A stretch of DNA of 34,983 nucleotides from Saprospiraceae bacterium (GCA_020631545.1 JAHDHB010000001.1:7590-42572); one strand, 5' to 3'. Positions 15,851 through 26,667 are shown, counted from the first letter of the stretch. The notes: a model not told the origin generated them from the letters alone. Numbers and translations: made by a program.

Positions 15851-18004
15851 CTAGTGTTTTATAAACTTGTAAACACTACCTAGTTCATCACGTTTTACCG
15901 TAATAAAGTAAATGCCTGGGTCTAAATCAGTAGCATCAAGTTGTAGGAAGTTTTCACCTTCTACTAAAGTATAGACTTTTGACTGAACAACCTGTCCAAG
16001 AGCATTGGTAACCTCAAAATCAACCATTTCATCGGCATAACCAAGGATACGTACTTTGGCGTCTCCCTTGATAGGGTTAGGGAAAACAGTAACATTTCCC
16101 GAGATTCTATCCAAAGAGACATTTACAATATTACTATAAGTGACAAGGCCGCTTAAGCCAATCAACTTTAGACGGTAATAGTTTTCACCGTACACAAAGT
16201 CTCTATCAAGGTAGTCGTATTCAGTAAGAAGATTAGGTTCTCCCTCAGCAGACATTTCGGCGATGGACTCAAAAGAGATACCATTTTTTGAATGCTGAAT
16301 TTCGAAAATGTCGGCATCTACTTCCGAAAGTGTAGCCCAATCTAACTGAATTCCTTCACGTTCTTTATTCGCAGTAAAATAGAGTAATTCGATAGGGAGC
16401 AATGGCTCACCAATAGATTCCGTTGAGCCTAAAGCAAAACTAGAAAAACCATCAAAGAATCTTGCCCTAAAAGAATATCCTCCACTAATAGCATTCACCG
16501 TCGTAGTTTCAAAACTTCTAACATCGGCAGCTTGGATGTTATCAAAAGTACTATTCGTTTTAATGATCCTCAAGTCAAAAAGGCCACGTCCTGTAGCTGC
16601 CATCCAACCATTAATTTCATCTGTTGTATAATATAAGGTCACCCAATATACGCCTGTAGCAGAATTCGTTTCAGGCGTAACATTATAAGTTTTTTCGGTA
16701 ATATAGTCCGCAACGTCAGCACTCCATGCTTCTACAGCACCAAGCCCAGCTCTATTAATACTCACTGATGTACATCCATAATCCATGGTACCAGAACTAT
16801 TTTCCAGTTTCATCATGATGTTTCCAGTAGTTTCGTCATAATATTCAATGGTAGAACTAGGGTTTAAGCTAGTTTGTGTAGGCGATGAACTAAGAGCAGT
16901 TTCAATAGTTTTAGGAGCTACTTTTCCAATAAAAGAAACATCGTCAAACAAAAACCAACGATCATCAAGACCCTCAAATTTAAATTTAACGTAGAAGGTA
17001 GATTGTCCAACAGCTTCTGCTGTAAAATCAATACCCCCATACAGTGGATTCGATGTACAAAAATTAGACGGAAATACACTACCATCAAATTTAGTCGTAA
17101 AATTAACCCCATCCGTACTGTACTGAATAGACACCAAATCATTCATCCCCGTACAATATTGCAATTCGAAATTAAATCCAATACTATCATACCCCATACA
17201 ATTGATAGGAGCAAAAATTAGTTCGGTAGATTCAGGAAGTCCATCAGCAGTAGCCCCAGAATCAAAAGCCACAAAACCGTTAGTCTCGGTAGTAAAGCCA
17301 CCAAGTCCAACGGTAATACCAAATCCAGCAGGCTTAGTCTTTGTATATTCAAAGGTTCCATTTCCAGCAATCAATTCATTATTTTGCCAAAAATAAGGAA
17401 TACCACCAATGAAATCCTCTTCAAAAAACGTTTGAACAGTACCAACAGGTACAATAGGCACATCATTATCCCTAATGTAAAGAGTATATGTTTGATTAGC
17501 AGCGCCTTTAATGGCATCTCCTGAATCAATCGTATAATCTAGAACGATATCTTCAAGACTTTCTACATTATTGTCATCATAAACCACAACAGTAATAGTC
17601 TGATTATCTGTCATTCCAGCAGGAAACGTTACGGTAAGATCATTAATCAAATAGTCCGCTTCAGCTGGAAGCGTTTGGGCAGTTCCACTTGCGGTCAAAG
17701 TAATTTCAACATCCGTGGAAGGTGCTGTAGAGATTGCCATTTCCAAGGTGATAGAACCAGAGCTAATGCAATCTTGGGTTTGTGTAGTAAATTCTCGAAC
17801 AAGGCCAGCTACTTCTACAAAAGAAATTTCTGCCACTAATTGGTTCTTAAATTCTGGAGTCTCTTCGCATTCTAGTTGAGTACTACCAACTTGTATTTGT
17901 TGAGTAGGAGAACGATTGGGGGTGCAATCTCCTTTTGCTGTCACATTATTGGACAATAAAAGGCTGAAAAACACAAATAGGAGTAGATAAAATTGTCTTA
18001 TCAT
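15851..18004 (-). CDS. Multidomain T9SS-sorted surface protein with Calx-beta-like domain
   Basis: This 717-residue protein has a signal peptide (MIRQFYLLLFVFFSLLLS, cleavage near VTAKG). Residues about 60-182 look like a Calx-beta/PKD-like beta domain ending in the typical YTLYIRDND. Residues 190-365 resemble a MAM/jelly-roll domain (FFEEDFIGGIPYFWQN, then FLFDDVSF). A beta region follows at 370-535, then the Fn3-like cassette from LPIELLYF (about 538-632) and the T9SS sorting domain (638-717: FPNPIKG, NALGQVV, DPGIYFITV, basic end). It is probably an adhesin or structural surface protein; no catalytic motif is seen. Its cassette closely matches those of 749-2095 and 11315-14176. It appears monocistronic. 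Confidence 0.9.
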   Translation of the reverse strand: MIRQFYLLLFVFFSLLLSNNVTAKGDCTPNRSPTQQIQVGSTQLECEETPEFKNQLVAEISFVEVAGLVREFTTQTQDCISSGSITLEMAISTAPSTDVEITLTASGTAQTLPAEADYLINDLTVTFPAGMTDNQTITVVVYDDNNVESLEDIVLDYTIDSGDAIKGAANQTYTLYIRDNDVPIVPVGTVQTFFEEDFIGGIPYFWQNNELIAGNGTFEYTKTKPAGFGITVGLGGFTTETNGFVAFDSGATADGLPESTELIFAPINCMGYDSIGFNFELQYCTGMNDLVSIQYSTDGVNFTTKFDGSVFPSNFCTSNPLYGGIDFTAEAVGQSTFYVKFKFEGLDDRWFLFDDVSFIGKVAPKTIETALSSSPTQTSLNPSSTIEYYDETTGNIMMKLENSSGTMDYGCTSVSINRAGLGAVEAWSADVADYITEKTYNVTPETNSATGVYWVTLYYTTDEINGWMAATGRGLFDLRIIKTNSTFDNIQAADVRSFETTTVNAISGGYSFRARFFDGFSSFALGSTESIGEPLLPIELLYFTANKEREGIQLDWATLSEVDADIFEIQHSKNGISFESIAEMSAEGEPNLLTEYDYLDRDFVYGENYYRLKLIGLSGLVTYSNIVNVSLDRISGNVTVFPNPIKGDAKVRILGYADEMVDFEVTNALGQVVQSKVYTLVEGENFLQLDATDLDPGIYFITVKRDELGSVYKFIKH

Positions 18005-18640
18005 GTCTATTTAAGTTAAAAAATGTGATAATAGTTTTCTTTACAGACGAGCTCAAAAATACTACTTTTATTGCTACTTTCATCATTTAAATGGGCTCTC
18101 TTACTTAAAAAAAAACTAATTCTAAACAGCAATATTACTTATATCCTGTTTCCTTTGAAAACTAACAAACTAAACATTTAATCATGTCACTTAACCCAAA
18201 TTAGCAAGATTGACTTTTAGCGTGAAATTTAAAGATCCCCCCTCAAAAAATAAACATCCCTTCATAAAGCATAAATCAAATTATAATCATATTGAGACTA
18301 TCACTCGAACAGGCAGTTTAACAACTGACATCAACCAGTTCGCCCTTAACCACAGGAGAAGAAAACAATTCATTAATCTAAACAAAATACTTTAACCACA
18401 AATAAAGAACAAGTTAACTACAACAAAAAAACGGTAAAACAAGTGGCGCTTAAGGCAATTAGTTTACACCTATCCTATCGAAAATAAGGATACCCCTCGT
18501 TGGTACATACGCTTTGAACGCTCGTTCTAGTTATTCATGAATTATTCATGCTAAATATTACTAGGAGTATTTTCCTTTTATTAACTTCGCAACTTGTGTT
18601 TTATAGTTCTTACGCCTCTTACCATATTAAGGGGGCAAAA
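18005..18640. other. Gene-free interval between divergent genes
   Basis: This interval separates the minus-strand gene at 18004 from manC. It is A-rich with no credible coding region. It contains a promoter-like -7 box for the minus gene (18054-18061) and two close copies of ATTATTCATG or a near match around 18531-18549, just before manC. Confidence 0.5.
18054..18061 (-). promoter_or_regulatory. Possible -7 box for the 717-residue protein gene
   Basis: TATTTTTG on the minus strand fits TAnnTTTG and lies 50 bases upstream of the start codon at 18004. No clear TTTG is seen at the -33 distance, so the call is tentative. Confidence 0.3.
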
Positions 18641-19729
18641 ATGAAGATGATGAACAGTAATACTTATGTAGCAATAATGGCTGGAGGAATAGGCAGCCGA
18701 TTCTGGCCCGGTAGTAGAGAAAGCCGCCCTAAGCAGTTTTTAGATATCCTTGGCGTTGGAAAATCCTTGATTAGATTGACTTTCGAACGTTTTTTACTCC
18801 TCTGCCCGAAAGAAAACATTTTCATTCTTACTAATAAACAATATCGCGAACAAGTAAAAGAGCATTTACCAGAATTGGAGTATAGCCAAATTATTTGTGA
18901 GCCTTCGCGCAATAATACGGCTCCTTGTGTGGCATATACGGCCTTCAAACTACAAGGCCTAAATCCGAATGCCAATTTTGTAGTAGCCCCTTCCGATCAC
19001 ATCATCCTGAAAGAACAGGCTTTTGTGGATTATCTTAAAAAAGCGCTAGAATTTACGGCTAACAACAACGCTCTAGTCACACTAGGTATTCAGCCTTCTA
19101 GACCAGATACTGGATATGGCTATATCAATTACGAAGCAACTTCTAACGATGGCGTACACAAGGTTGTAAAATTCACTGAAAAACCCAATTTAGAGAAGGC
19201 TAAGACATTCTTAAAAAGTGGTGATTATGTGTGGAATGCAGGAATTTTTATTTGGAATGTAAAACACATCCTTAATTCTTTCAAAGAAAATGCTCCTACG
19301 ATTTATGATTTATTTGATGGAATTCGAGGAGACTTAAATACAGCGAAAGAACAGGCCGTCATTGACGAAGTGTACCCGACTTCTCCCAATATATCTATCG
19401 ATTATGCTATTTTGGAGAAAGCCAATAACGTCTACACCATCCCCTCTGAATTTGGTTGGTCTGATTTAGGTACTTGGAATTCACTCCACGCTGAAGCACC
19501 TAAAGACGAGAATCAAAATGTGGTGAATAGTGATAACATTTTGCTCTACAATGTAAATAACTGCCTAGTACGAGCACCAAAAGACAAATTGGTCTTACTA
19601 AAGGATATGGAAGACTTTATCGTGGTTGACGAAGGCGATGTCCTACTCGTTTTCCCGAAGTCCAAGGAGCAAGAAATAAAACCACTCACTAAGGAAATTC
19701 GAAAACTGAAAGGCACACGATACTTGTAA
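18641..19729 (+). CDS. manC: Mannose-1-phosphate guanylyltransferase
   Basis: The enzyme forms GDP-mannose from mannose-1-phosphate and GTP for polysaccharide and glycan synthesis in the cytoplasm. From the ATG at 18641 it is 362 residues, the usual length for the single-domain form without a fused isomerase. The nucleotidyltransferase signature GGIGSRFWPGSR is at 15-26 with PKQ at 30-32. EPSRNNTAP (87-95), APSDH (116-120), GYGYINY and VKFTEKP (about 176-182) and VWNAGIF are all present. An upstream ATG at 18548 adds 31 hydrophobic residues that do not belong to the family. A G-rich stretch (AGGGGG) precedes the chosen start. A clear terminator follows. It is not in a polysaccharide cluster here. 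Confidence 0.95.
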   Translation: MKMMNSNTYVAIMAGGIGSRFWPGSRESRPKQFLDILGVGKSLIRLTFERFLLLCPKENIFILTNKQYREQVKEHLPELEYSQIICEPSRNNTAPCVAYTAFKLQGLNPNANFVVAPSDHIILKEQAFVDYLKKALEFTANNNALVTLGIQPSRPDTGYGYINYEATSNDGVHKVVKFTEKPNLEKAKTFLKSGDYVWNAGIFIWNVKHILNSFKENAPTIYDLFDGIRGDLNTAKEQAVIDEVYPTSPNISIDYAILEKANNVYTIPSEFGWSDLGTWNSLHAEAPKDENQNVVNSDNILLYNVNNCLVRAPKDKLVLLKDMEDFIVVDEGDVLLVFPKSKEQEIKPLTKEIRKLKGTRYL

Positions 19730-19820
19730 ATCAAGGAGATATACCGATTTAGAGAAACACACCTTGAGGTTTGCCTTTCTCAGGAATACTATTTTAGTTT
19801 TAGAGAACAGCATATGCAAG

Positions 19821-19854
19821 AACGGATCAACCACACTTGTGATTGATCCGTTTT
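19821..19854. terminator. Bidirectional terminator between manC and prs
   Basis: AACGGATCAA pairs with TTGATCCGTT around a 12-nt loop and is followed by TTTT on the plus strand. It lies about 90 bases after the manC stop codon and about 40 bases from the prs stop codon on the other strand, so it may serve both convergent genes. Confidence 0.75.
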
Positions 19855-19892
19855 AGAAGATTTTCGTTTACTATTCCATATCTACGGAAAGC

Positions 19893-20849
19893 TTAAACAT
19901 CAAACAAAGTGCCTGTGCGCTCACTAACGAAGAGTGCTGAGATAGAACGGTGCTCATGCGTATAGCGTATAGCTCTAGAAAACAAGCGAGCAACGGACAA
20001 TACTTTAATTTTTTCCGATGGCTTTTTGATTGGTAAAGTATCACAAACGACCAATTCTGTTAACACTGAATTTTCGATGTTTTCATAAGCATTACCCGAT
20101 AAAACAGGGTGTGTGATTAGTGCGCGAACACTCTTTGCTCCTTGCTCCATAATGGTTTTAGCAGCACGACATAAAGTACCTGCGGTATCGACTAAATCAT
20201 CGACTAAAATCACATCTCTCCCCGACACATCTCCTATGACGGTCATCCCTGCCACTTCATTCGCTTTTTTGCGCACCTTATCACAGATAACTAACTCTGT
20301 TTTAAAGTACTTAGCATAGGTTCTTGCACGCTTCACGCCTCCTACATCAGGCGCAGCAAAAATGGTATCCTCCGAGACAAAACCTTCCAAGTAAGGAATG
20401 AAAATAGCTTCTGCCTTTAGATGATCAACAGGAATATCGAAAAACCCTTGTAGCTGATCGGCATGCAAATCCATTGTCATAATTCGGTCTACTCCAGCAG
20501 CTTGTAAGATATTGGCCACTAGCTTTGCACCGATGGCTACTCTAGGTTTATCTTTCCGATCTTGCCGTGCATAGCCATAATAAGGAATAACAGCCGTGAT
20601 GTAGCCCGCAGAAGCTCGCTTAGCAGCGTCTATCATCAGTAAGAGTTCCATCAAGTTATCTGTAGGTGCAAAAGTAGATTGGATGAAAAAAGTGTAGGCA
20701 CCTCGTACAGATTCTAGGATATTGGCTTGCAATTCGCCATCGCTAAAACGCTGAATATTAACGTTGCCCAAAGACAAGCCATAATGATCTGCAATTTTAT
20801 CAGCGACATACTGGGAGGCGGTTCCCGAGAACAATTTTACTTCGGTCAT
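19893..20849 (-). CDS. prs: Ribose-phosphate pyrophosphokinase
   Basis: This enzyme makes phosphoribosyl pyrophosphate from ribose-5-phosphate and ATP, the precursor of purines, pyrimidines, histidine, tryptophan and NAD. The protein is 318 residues, the usual length for bacterial class I enzymes. The ATP-binding ARQDRK is at 94-99. The metal and active-site motif DLHADQLQGFF is at 127-137 (His129). The PRPP loop DVILVDDLVDTAGT is at 212-225. The N-terminal FSGTAS and RFSDGEL motifs are intact. It is a single gene. A perfect -7 box (TAGCTTTG) lies 77-84 bases upstream of the start codon. Confidence 0.97.
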   Translation of the reverse strand: MTEVKLFSGTASQYVADKIADHYGLSLGNVNIQRFSDGELQANILESVRGAYTFFIQSTFAPTDNLMELLLMIDAAKRASAGYITAVIPYYGYARQDRKDKPRVAIGAKLVANILQAAGVDRIMTMDLHADQLQGFFDIPVDHLKAEAIFIPYLEGFVSEDTIFAAPDVGGVKRARTYAKYFKTELVICDKVRKKANEVAGMTVIGDVSGRDVILVDDLVDTAGTLCRAAKTIMEQGAKSVRALITHPVLSGNAYENIENSVLTELVVCDTLPIKKPSEKIKVLSVARLFSRAIRYTHEHRSISALFVSERTGTLFDV

Positions 20850-21167
20850 GACCTTTTTTTTGATGCTTTTGGCCTAGTAGCACTTGATTAAAAATACCAC
20901 AAGGACTTCCGTGAGTGTTATGCCACAAAGCTACGAAATAATTGTTTGAAGATTAAGAATATAGTGAAAGGATTGAGGAGGATTCTCCTGAATGGATTCT
21001 GTGGTTTAGTTTTTAATCAGCGATAATGAGGATAGACCGAATACACAGCAAAATTCATTGATCACTACAAATGAAAGCATTATTAACAAGAATAGTTGCA
21101 ATATTCTTAAAAAAGCATTAAATTAGGAAAAATAATCTCCACCTTTTATCCACGAAAAAACAATCCT
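20850..21167. other. Gene-free gap between divergent genes
   Basis: The interval separates prs from the T9SS gene at 21168. It contains the prs promoter-like box and an AAGAATA-(7 nt)-TATTCTT inverted repeat near 21089-21110. Nothing else is seen. Confidence 0.5.
20926..20933 (-). promoter_or_regulatory. Promoter -7 box of prs
   Basis: TAGCTTTG on the minus strand matches the Bacteroidota TAnnTTTG consensus exactly. It would place the transcript start near 20919 and give a leader of about 70 nt. A matching TTTG at -33 is not evident. Confidence 0.45.
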
Positions 21168-22127
21168 ATGTACAGAAATTTAACTACTCTATTTATTTTC
21201 TTCTTAACCTTACCAAATGTTTGGGCACAAGCTACCATTTGGGCTCCAGAAGGAGCAACGTGGGTATATTCTAGGCTTACGGCTGTCGAACAATCGTTTA
21301 TTATATTACGATATGAAAAAGATACACTTTATGAGGGGCAATTGGCCAAAAAAATCAACTTTTCAGGCTTTGCAATAACGGGTTCAGGTCCCGATACCGC
21401 CTACACTCCAGAGATAATGCTAAGCAGCCAATATTTTCACCAAGATGGTGAAATCGTAAAGTGGTACAACGATGGTGACTATAAAACGATATATGATTTT
21501 TCTACTCAGCCAGGGGAAGGATGGGAATTAAAAGAAAATTCCTTTTACACTTGCGACAGCAACCCCTTACAACCATCTGACTCCATTTATGTTACGAGTA
21601 TCGACACAGAAATACTAGATGGTAAATCCTTTGATGTAATAACTATTGGTGCATCTGATTATTGGTCTATTGGCAGTCAAATTGTTAAGGGAATAGGCTC
21701 ATTACAAACGCCTTATCCTATTCCTGCTCCAGCAAGTTGTGCAGATATAGACGGCGCTGTTGGACGCCCTGAAGCCTTAATGCTTTATTATGATGACAAT
21801 ATAGGTTGCTTAGATCGAAGTAGTGGATATTTGAGTTGTTCAAAAATAATTACCTCGACTAAGAATGCCTTTTGGAACTCCACACCTTCATCGTTCACGC
21901 TTGCTCCTAACCCTACGAATTCCTATTTAAATATTACAGCCGATATTTCTAAACTAAATGGTTTTTCGTATTCCATTTATGACGTAGATGGTAGATTACA
22001 AGACCAGCAGACCAGCATTAATAATCGAAAAATAAATGTAACTACTCTACAAAGAGGCGTATATTTCATCGTGTTTAATGACAAAAATGGTGCTACCCTA
22101 ACCTTTAAAATCTTAAAAAATGAATAG
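21168..22127 (+). CDS. T9SS-sorted secreted protein
   Basis: This 319-residue product has a signal peptide (MYRNLTTLFIFFLTLPNVWAQ, cleavage after Ala). Residues 22-240 form a beta-rich region with GATWVYSRL near the start and a DYWSIGSQIVKGIGSL stretch in the middle; this resembles uncharacterised Bacteroidota secreted proteins and I recognise no catalytic motif. Residues 243-319 are a short T9SS sorting domain (FTLAPNPTN, YDVDGR, RGVYFIVF, FKILKNE). Unlike the three larger cargo proteins here it lacks the LPxEL Fn3-like cassette. It is convergent with the kinase gene at 22283-25960 and no strong terminator is visible in the 155-bp gap. Confidence 0.85.
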   Translation: MYRNLTTLFIFFLTLPNVWAQATIWAPEGATWVYSRLTAVEQSFIILRYEKDTLYEGQLAKKINFSGFAITGSGPDTAYTPEIMLSSQYFHQDGEIVKWYNDGDYKTIYDFSTQPGEGWELKENSFYTCDSNPLQPSDSIYVTSIDTEILDGKSFDVITIGASDYWSIGSQIVKGIGSLQTPYPIPAPASCADIDGAVGRPEALMLYYDDNIGCLDRSSGYLSCSKIITSTKNAFWNSTPSSFTLAPNPTNSYLNITADISKLNGFSYSIYDVDGRLQDQQTSINNRKINVTTLQRGVYFIVFNDKNGATLTFKILKNE

Positions 22128-22282
22128 CAAATTTTGTTTCAAATGATTACCATATTTTTTAGCCCTAGCGGCTCACCCCATAAGCAACTGAACCACTAGC
22201 ACTTGTACTCAAAAGTAAGCGCAATACCAAATACGACAGAGGACTTTTAGCTGCCTACTTTGAAGATCTCTCTTTCAACACC

Positions 22283-25200
22283 TTACACCTTATCAGATTT
22301 ACTTAACGATTCACTTGTAGACTCCTCTTTTTTCCAAAGAGGAAGCGTGACAATAAACTTGGCTCCGTTTCCTTTTTTAGAAACGACCTGAATGGTTCCA
22401 TTGTGAGATTCAACAATTTTATGCACAATCGCCAGCCCTAAACCTGCTCCATCACCTTCCTTTTCTTCTTGTTTGAAGAGAATAAATATCTTATCTTGAA
22501 AACTTTGACTTATTCCTACCCCCTTGTCTTTAACACTAAAAACAAGGGAATTAGCAACCACCTTAAACTCAATTTCAATTTTAGGCGAGGTATTGGGTTT
22601 TGCAAATTTTAGGGCATTACTAAGTAAATTTTGAAAAACTTGCTTTAGCAAATAGTCGCTACCAACCACAAGACGAGGCTTTCCAATTATCTTAACTTCT
22701 GCATTAAGGGCGTTGATTTTGTTAGAGAACTGCACCAGCGTCTCGTCAACAATAGTACGCAAGTTAACCGGTTTAGCGGGAACTTCATTGACAAAGAATT
22801 TGATATAATCTTGAAACCCATCAATCAATTTGTGCATTTGTCGGGTACTTTGGATAATATACCCCATGTATTCTTCTGATTCTGGCCCCAACTGTTTATT
22901 CCTTCTTGCCAATAATTGTGTAAACCCCGTAATATTTCGCAAAGGCTCTTTTAGATCATGTGAAATCATGTAAATAAAATGCTCAAGAGAATCATTGGAT
23001 AATTTCAAATGCTGACCTCTTTCTTCAAGCTGATTCAACACATTGACCAACTCACTATTTTCAATAAATAAAGTAATGGAGTCCTTTACAGCACCCTCCC
23101 GGCCTACCATAGGCTTATTGATGAGCATAAAATTTCGATTATCGAACCTTAGTGTTCTATTAAATGATTCACCACTAATGATATCTTCAACAATTTTTTT
23201 TACCCCTGGAATATTAGAAAAAACTTCTTGAAAAAGTTTTCCAGTTAAATTTTCCTCCGGCAAATTTTTATTGAAAAAAGCACCGTTCGCATGGCTTATT
23301 CTACCCTTTTTATCTAGTGATACCAAAAAAATGGGAAGATTATTCAACAAGGAGGTAAGGTAAGCTTTTTGCTGAGCGATTTCATCCTCTGCTCTTTTTC
23401 GTTCATCGTTTTCTTCCTTGAGTTGTTTGGTCAAACTCTTTAAACGTCTCGCTTCTTTTAAGGATTCAATATTAATAAACGTAAGTAAAATCCCCTCAAT
23501 AACATTACTAGAAGATCGATGAGGAATAATTCTTAATAAGAACCATTCACCATCAAGGTTATTAATCTCATACTCCTTGGGTTGCAAAGTTCTAAAGACT
23601 TCTTCAATATCCCGCTCCAACTTTTTAGGCTCTGGAATATTAAGGGAAAAATCAGATAAAGAACGACCAAAATCTACCTTTTTAAGGGCAACAATCGGCT
23701 TAACAGCAGCATTAAACCGTCTTATTTTTAAATTCCCATCAAGGAAAATAATTCCAATATTGATATTATTAAGAAGATTGGTTAGATCGTCATTTAGAAC
23801 AGAAAGTCGATTGATATAAGCCTGATGTTCTGCATTTACCGTATTAAGCTCTTCATTAAGAGATTGTAACTCCTCATTAGTACTTTGTAATTCCTCATTA
23901 GCAGATAGTAGCTCTTCATTTGAAGTTTGCAGCTCTTCGATAGTAGTTTGTAAATTCTCTCTACTAATTTGAAGCTCTCCTTCCAAATCAGAAATTCGCC
24001 CCATCATGGCCTCATCTAGTTCAAAATTAGACATTTGCTTGATAGTATCGGTTGATCCTATCTGTTTATTACCTACCTTTTGAAGAACAATAAGAATGAA
24101 TCGCTCTTCTGTACGATTTTCAACAACGACTTTAACTGATAAATCTATCCTCCGTTTTTCATCTTTTTCTACGAGAACATCCTTATAAAAAACTTCCTCA
24201 TTGTCTTTAACAGCCTTATTAATCGCGGTTACTAAGGAAATTCCTAGATTTCCCACAGCTAAATCCATTACATTCCAAGAAAGATTCTTTTGAGAAGGAA
24301 ATTTCAAGTAAGGATTTACATCTCCAAAAATATGAATAATATTACAATTCGTATCAACAAGCAAACTAGCTAATTCAAATTTTTCTGTTAATGCTTGGCT
24401 ATAAAGCCGTAGAAGCTGATCTTCAAATATTTGAGCATAGCCATTCGTATAAACAGGAACACGATTTCGCCTAATCCTAGTAACGGTAGGAGCCTGAAAA
24501 CCAAATCGTTGAACAGAGTAAGAATGCTGATTAAGCTTAAACAAACGCTCTTTTCTAGCAGAAGCGGTAAATCTATCTTCAAATTCTGCTGGTATCGTTT
24601 CACTACTCCCCAGAAATAATACTCCCCCTTTAAGCAAACTATAAGAAAAAACTTCAAAAACCCTGTCCTGCAATTTTTTATTCATGTAAATAAGCATATT
24701 CCTACATGAAACAAAATCGATTCGATTAAAGGGAGGATCTCCTACGACATTATGGTAAGAGAAAACAATCATTTTTCGAATTTTTTGAGAAATTTGATAA
24801 TTTTCCCCGTCTTTAATAAAGTTCTTTTCAAGCCTTTCAGAGCTTAATGTAGCTACTAGGCTTTCAGGATAAGCCCCCTTTCTAGCAAAGTCTAAAGCGC
24901 GTTTATCAATATCTGTAGCAAATATTTTCACATTCAACGTCTTGTTCAATTCCAACATACATTCATTAATCGTGATGGCAATCGAATAAGCCTCTTCCCC
25001 TGTAGCACAAGCAGTTACCCAGACCCTAAAATCTCCATCATCAATCTTTATAATGTATTCTAACAACAACGTTTTTAAAGCTGCAAATGATTCCTCATCT
25101 CTAAAAAAACTAGTAACACTAATTAGGAATTCTCTTTGAAGAATAGCAGGTTCGTTTGGCGTAATCTCCAAATAAGCAAGGTAGTCTTCAATTGTATTTA

Positions 25201-25960
25201 AATTGTTCACGGATATCCTACGCTTAATCCTCCGTAACAAGGTATTCTCTCTATAATTCGAAAAATCAATATTGGTAGAACGTTGTACTAGCTTTAAAAT
25301 CTCTGATAAAGCATTCTGAGGCAATAGTCCCTTTTCTATCTGCTCATTTACATCTGTCTTTTTATCAAAACTGAATATGAACCGGATGATTTCCGACGGC
25401 ATTTCATGAGGCAGCAAGACATAATCCACCAATCCCGTTCTGATGGAGTTATTCGGCATACTAGAGAATTTAGCATCATCAGGATCTTGTGCCATTACCA
25501 TACCTCCGTACTCCTTGATCATCCTTATACCACTTGTGCCGTCACTCCCTGAACCTGAAAGAACGACTGCAATTGCTTTATCTTTCTTGTCTTGTGCTAA
25601 TGAGCGGAAGAATATATCTACAGATAAGTTAGGTGTTTTGGATTGAAGCCGATCTGTCGTTAAAAAAACGCCATTATGTATGGTCAAATTTTTACCTGGA
25701 GACATCAAATAGACATAATTCGCACGAACTTTCTCTTTATCTTCAGCCCTTTTTACTTTCAGTACAGTTTTCTTAGATAAAAGTTCCGTCATCAAACTTT
25801 TATGTACAGGAGACAAGTGCTGTATGATTACATAGCAAATATTCTCATGAGATGGGCAGTGATAGAAAAATGTTTCTAAAGCTTCTAACCCTCCAGCAGA
25901 AGCGCCTACTGCTACTACAAAAATGTCCTTTTCCGTTTTTTGTTCAACAACCATATACAA
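22283..25960 (-). CDS. CheB-CheR-PAS-histidine kinase hybrid
   Basis: This 1225-residue cytoplasmic signalling protein has, in order: a CheB-type methylesterase domain (about 12-195, catalytic triad Ser21, His48, Asp140), a CheR-type methyltransferase domain (about 220-490, [14 protein letters not shown] for S-adenosylmethionine, then [13 protein letters not shown]), a long coiled coil with the repeated EELQSxNEEL pattern (about 655-715), two PAS domains (about 725-850 and 865-985), a HisKA domain (phosphorylated His1001 in [11 protein letters not shown]) and a HATPase domain (about 1105-1210, N box and GAGLGLAI). There is no receiver domain, so its response regulator must be encoded elsewhere. 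No other chemotaxis genes are present. Such fusions are known, but the stimulus and the methylated target are unknown. Confidence 0.93.
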   Translation of the reverse strand: MYMVVEQKTEKDIFVVAVGASAGGLEALETFFYHCPSHENICYVIIQHLSPVHKSLMTELLSKKTVLKVKRAEDKEKVRANYVYLMSPGKNLTIHNGVFLTTDRLQSKTPNLSVDIFFRSLAQDKKDKAIAVVLSGSGSDGTSGIRMIKEYGGMVMAQDPDDAKFSSMPNNSIRTGLVDYVLLPHEMPSEIIRFIFSFDKKTDVNEQIEKGLLPQNALSEILKLVQRSTNIDFSNYRENTLLRRIKRRISVNNLNTIEDYLAYLEITPNEPAILQREFLISVTSFFRDEESFAALKTLLLEYIIKIDDGDFRVWVTACATGEEAYSIAITINECMLELNKTLNVKIFATDIDKRALDFARKGAYPESLVATLSSERLEKNFIKDGENYQISQKIRKMIVFSYHNVVGDPPFNRIDFVSCRNMLIYMNKKLQDRVFEVFSYSLLKGGVLFLGSSETIPAEFEDRFTASARKERLFKLNQHSYSVQRFGFQAPTVTRIRRNRVPVYTNGYAQIFEDQLLRLYSQALTEKFELASLLVDTNCNIIHIFGDVNPYLKFPSQKNLSWNVMDLAVGNLGISLVTAINKAVKDNEEVFYKDVLVEKDEKRRIDLSVKVVVENRTEERFILIVLQKVGNKQIGSTDTIKQMSNFELDEAMMGRISDLEGELQISRENLQTTIEELQTSNEELLSANEELQSTNEELQSLNEELNTVNAEHQAYINRLSVLNDDLTNLLNNINIGIIFLDGNLKIRRFNAAVKPIVALKKVDFGRSLSDFSLNIPEPKKLERDIEEVFRTLQPKEYEINNLDGEWFLLRIIPHRSSSNVIEGILLTFINIESLKEARRLKSLTKQLKEENDERKRAEDEIAQQKAYLTSLLNNLPIFLVSLDKKGRISHANGAFFNKNLPEENLTGKLFQEVFSNIPGVKKIVEDIISGESFNRTLRFDNRNFMLINKPMVGREGAVKDSITLFIENSELVNVLNQLEERGQHLKLSNDSLEHFIYMISHDLKEPLRNITGFTQLLARRNKQLGPESEEYMGYIIQSTRQMHKLIDGFQDYIKFFVNEVPAKPVNLRTIVDETLVQFSNKINALNAEVKIIGKPRLVVGSDYLLKQVFQNLLSNALKFAKPNTSPKIEIEFKVVANSLVFSVKDKGVGISQSFQDKIFILFKQEEKEGDGAGLGLAIVHKIVESHNGTIQVVSKKGNGAKFIVTLPLWKKEESTSESLSKSDKV

Positions 25961-26202
25961 GAATACTTAGCTCATATTTGTAAAAAAATTTCCAGAATTA
26001 CAAATTTATAAATAATTTTTAGGTCTAATCCTAAAATCGCCCACATTATTTATACGAATCTACTAGCGAAAGCCACTAATCAAGCTAGTAGTTCAACGCA
26101 TAAGTAGCTTTCAAGCGAAAAGAAACTAAAGAAGAAATTTGGAAAAGATGAACAATGGAGAGGTAAAATCACTCAAGAAATTAAACGATAAAAAGGATGG
26201 GA

Positions 26203-26221
26203 CGAGGCCGGAGAAGCCTCG
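26203..26221. repeat. GC-rich hairpin in AT-rich spacer
   Basis: CGAGGC and GCCTCG form a 6-bp stem around a 7-nt loop within a roughly 45-base GC-rich island. It may be a member of a dispersed short palindromic element; only one copy is visible here. Confidence 0.35.
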
Positions 26222-26643
26222 CCCTCCTACGGGTTAGGGAAAATTTCTTGAAGTTTTTCGTGTTTTCAAGAATTGCACTCAAAACTCATTACAAATATAG
26301 ACACAATAATGGACAAAAGCACAATTCGCATTTAAAATAAATAAAATTATTTAAATAAAAATCTCTAAAATTTATCTTTTTTGCTTGTGTCCATCTTAGG
26401 ATACAAAGTTTATAAAACAATACGCACAACACCTACAACCAACAGAATAACAATCGTTTAAATATCAATTTTACAACCAAAACACTTCTTAAAACCTACA
26501 AAAACCCAAGGATATTCCCTCAAAAATGGTTATAAAAAACTCTAATTTCCCAGTATCTTGCAATCATAATAACAAAGAAATATGACATAGACGGGATATT
26601 TCCAAGCTAAAATTCAAGTGAAAAGTCACTTTTATTGAAGCTT

Positions 26644-26667
26644 TTATCTAGAAAATGTTCTAGATAA
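26644..26667. terminator. Possible terminator of the membrane protein gene
   Basis: TTATCTAGAA-(4 nt)-TTCTAGATAA is a perfect 10-bp inverted repeat about 155 bases beyond the stop codon at 26821. There is no T run on the minus strand, so an operator or other role is equally possible. Confidence 0.35.

Noticed and set aside
18548-18640. Longer start for manC with a hydrophobic leader
   Set aside because: The enzyme is cytoplasmic and the family starts a few residues before the GGxGxRxWP motif; the extra 31 residues do not belong to it.
22128-22282. Terminator between the convergent genes at 22127 and 22283
   Set aside because: Only a weak, imperfect pairing (AAAGTAAGC with GCCTACTTT) around a long loop is present and no T run follows.
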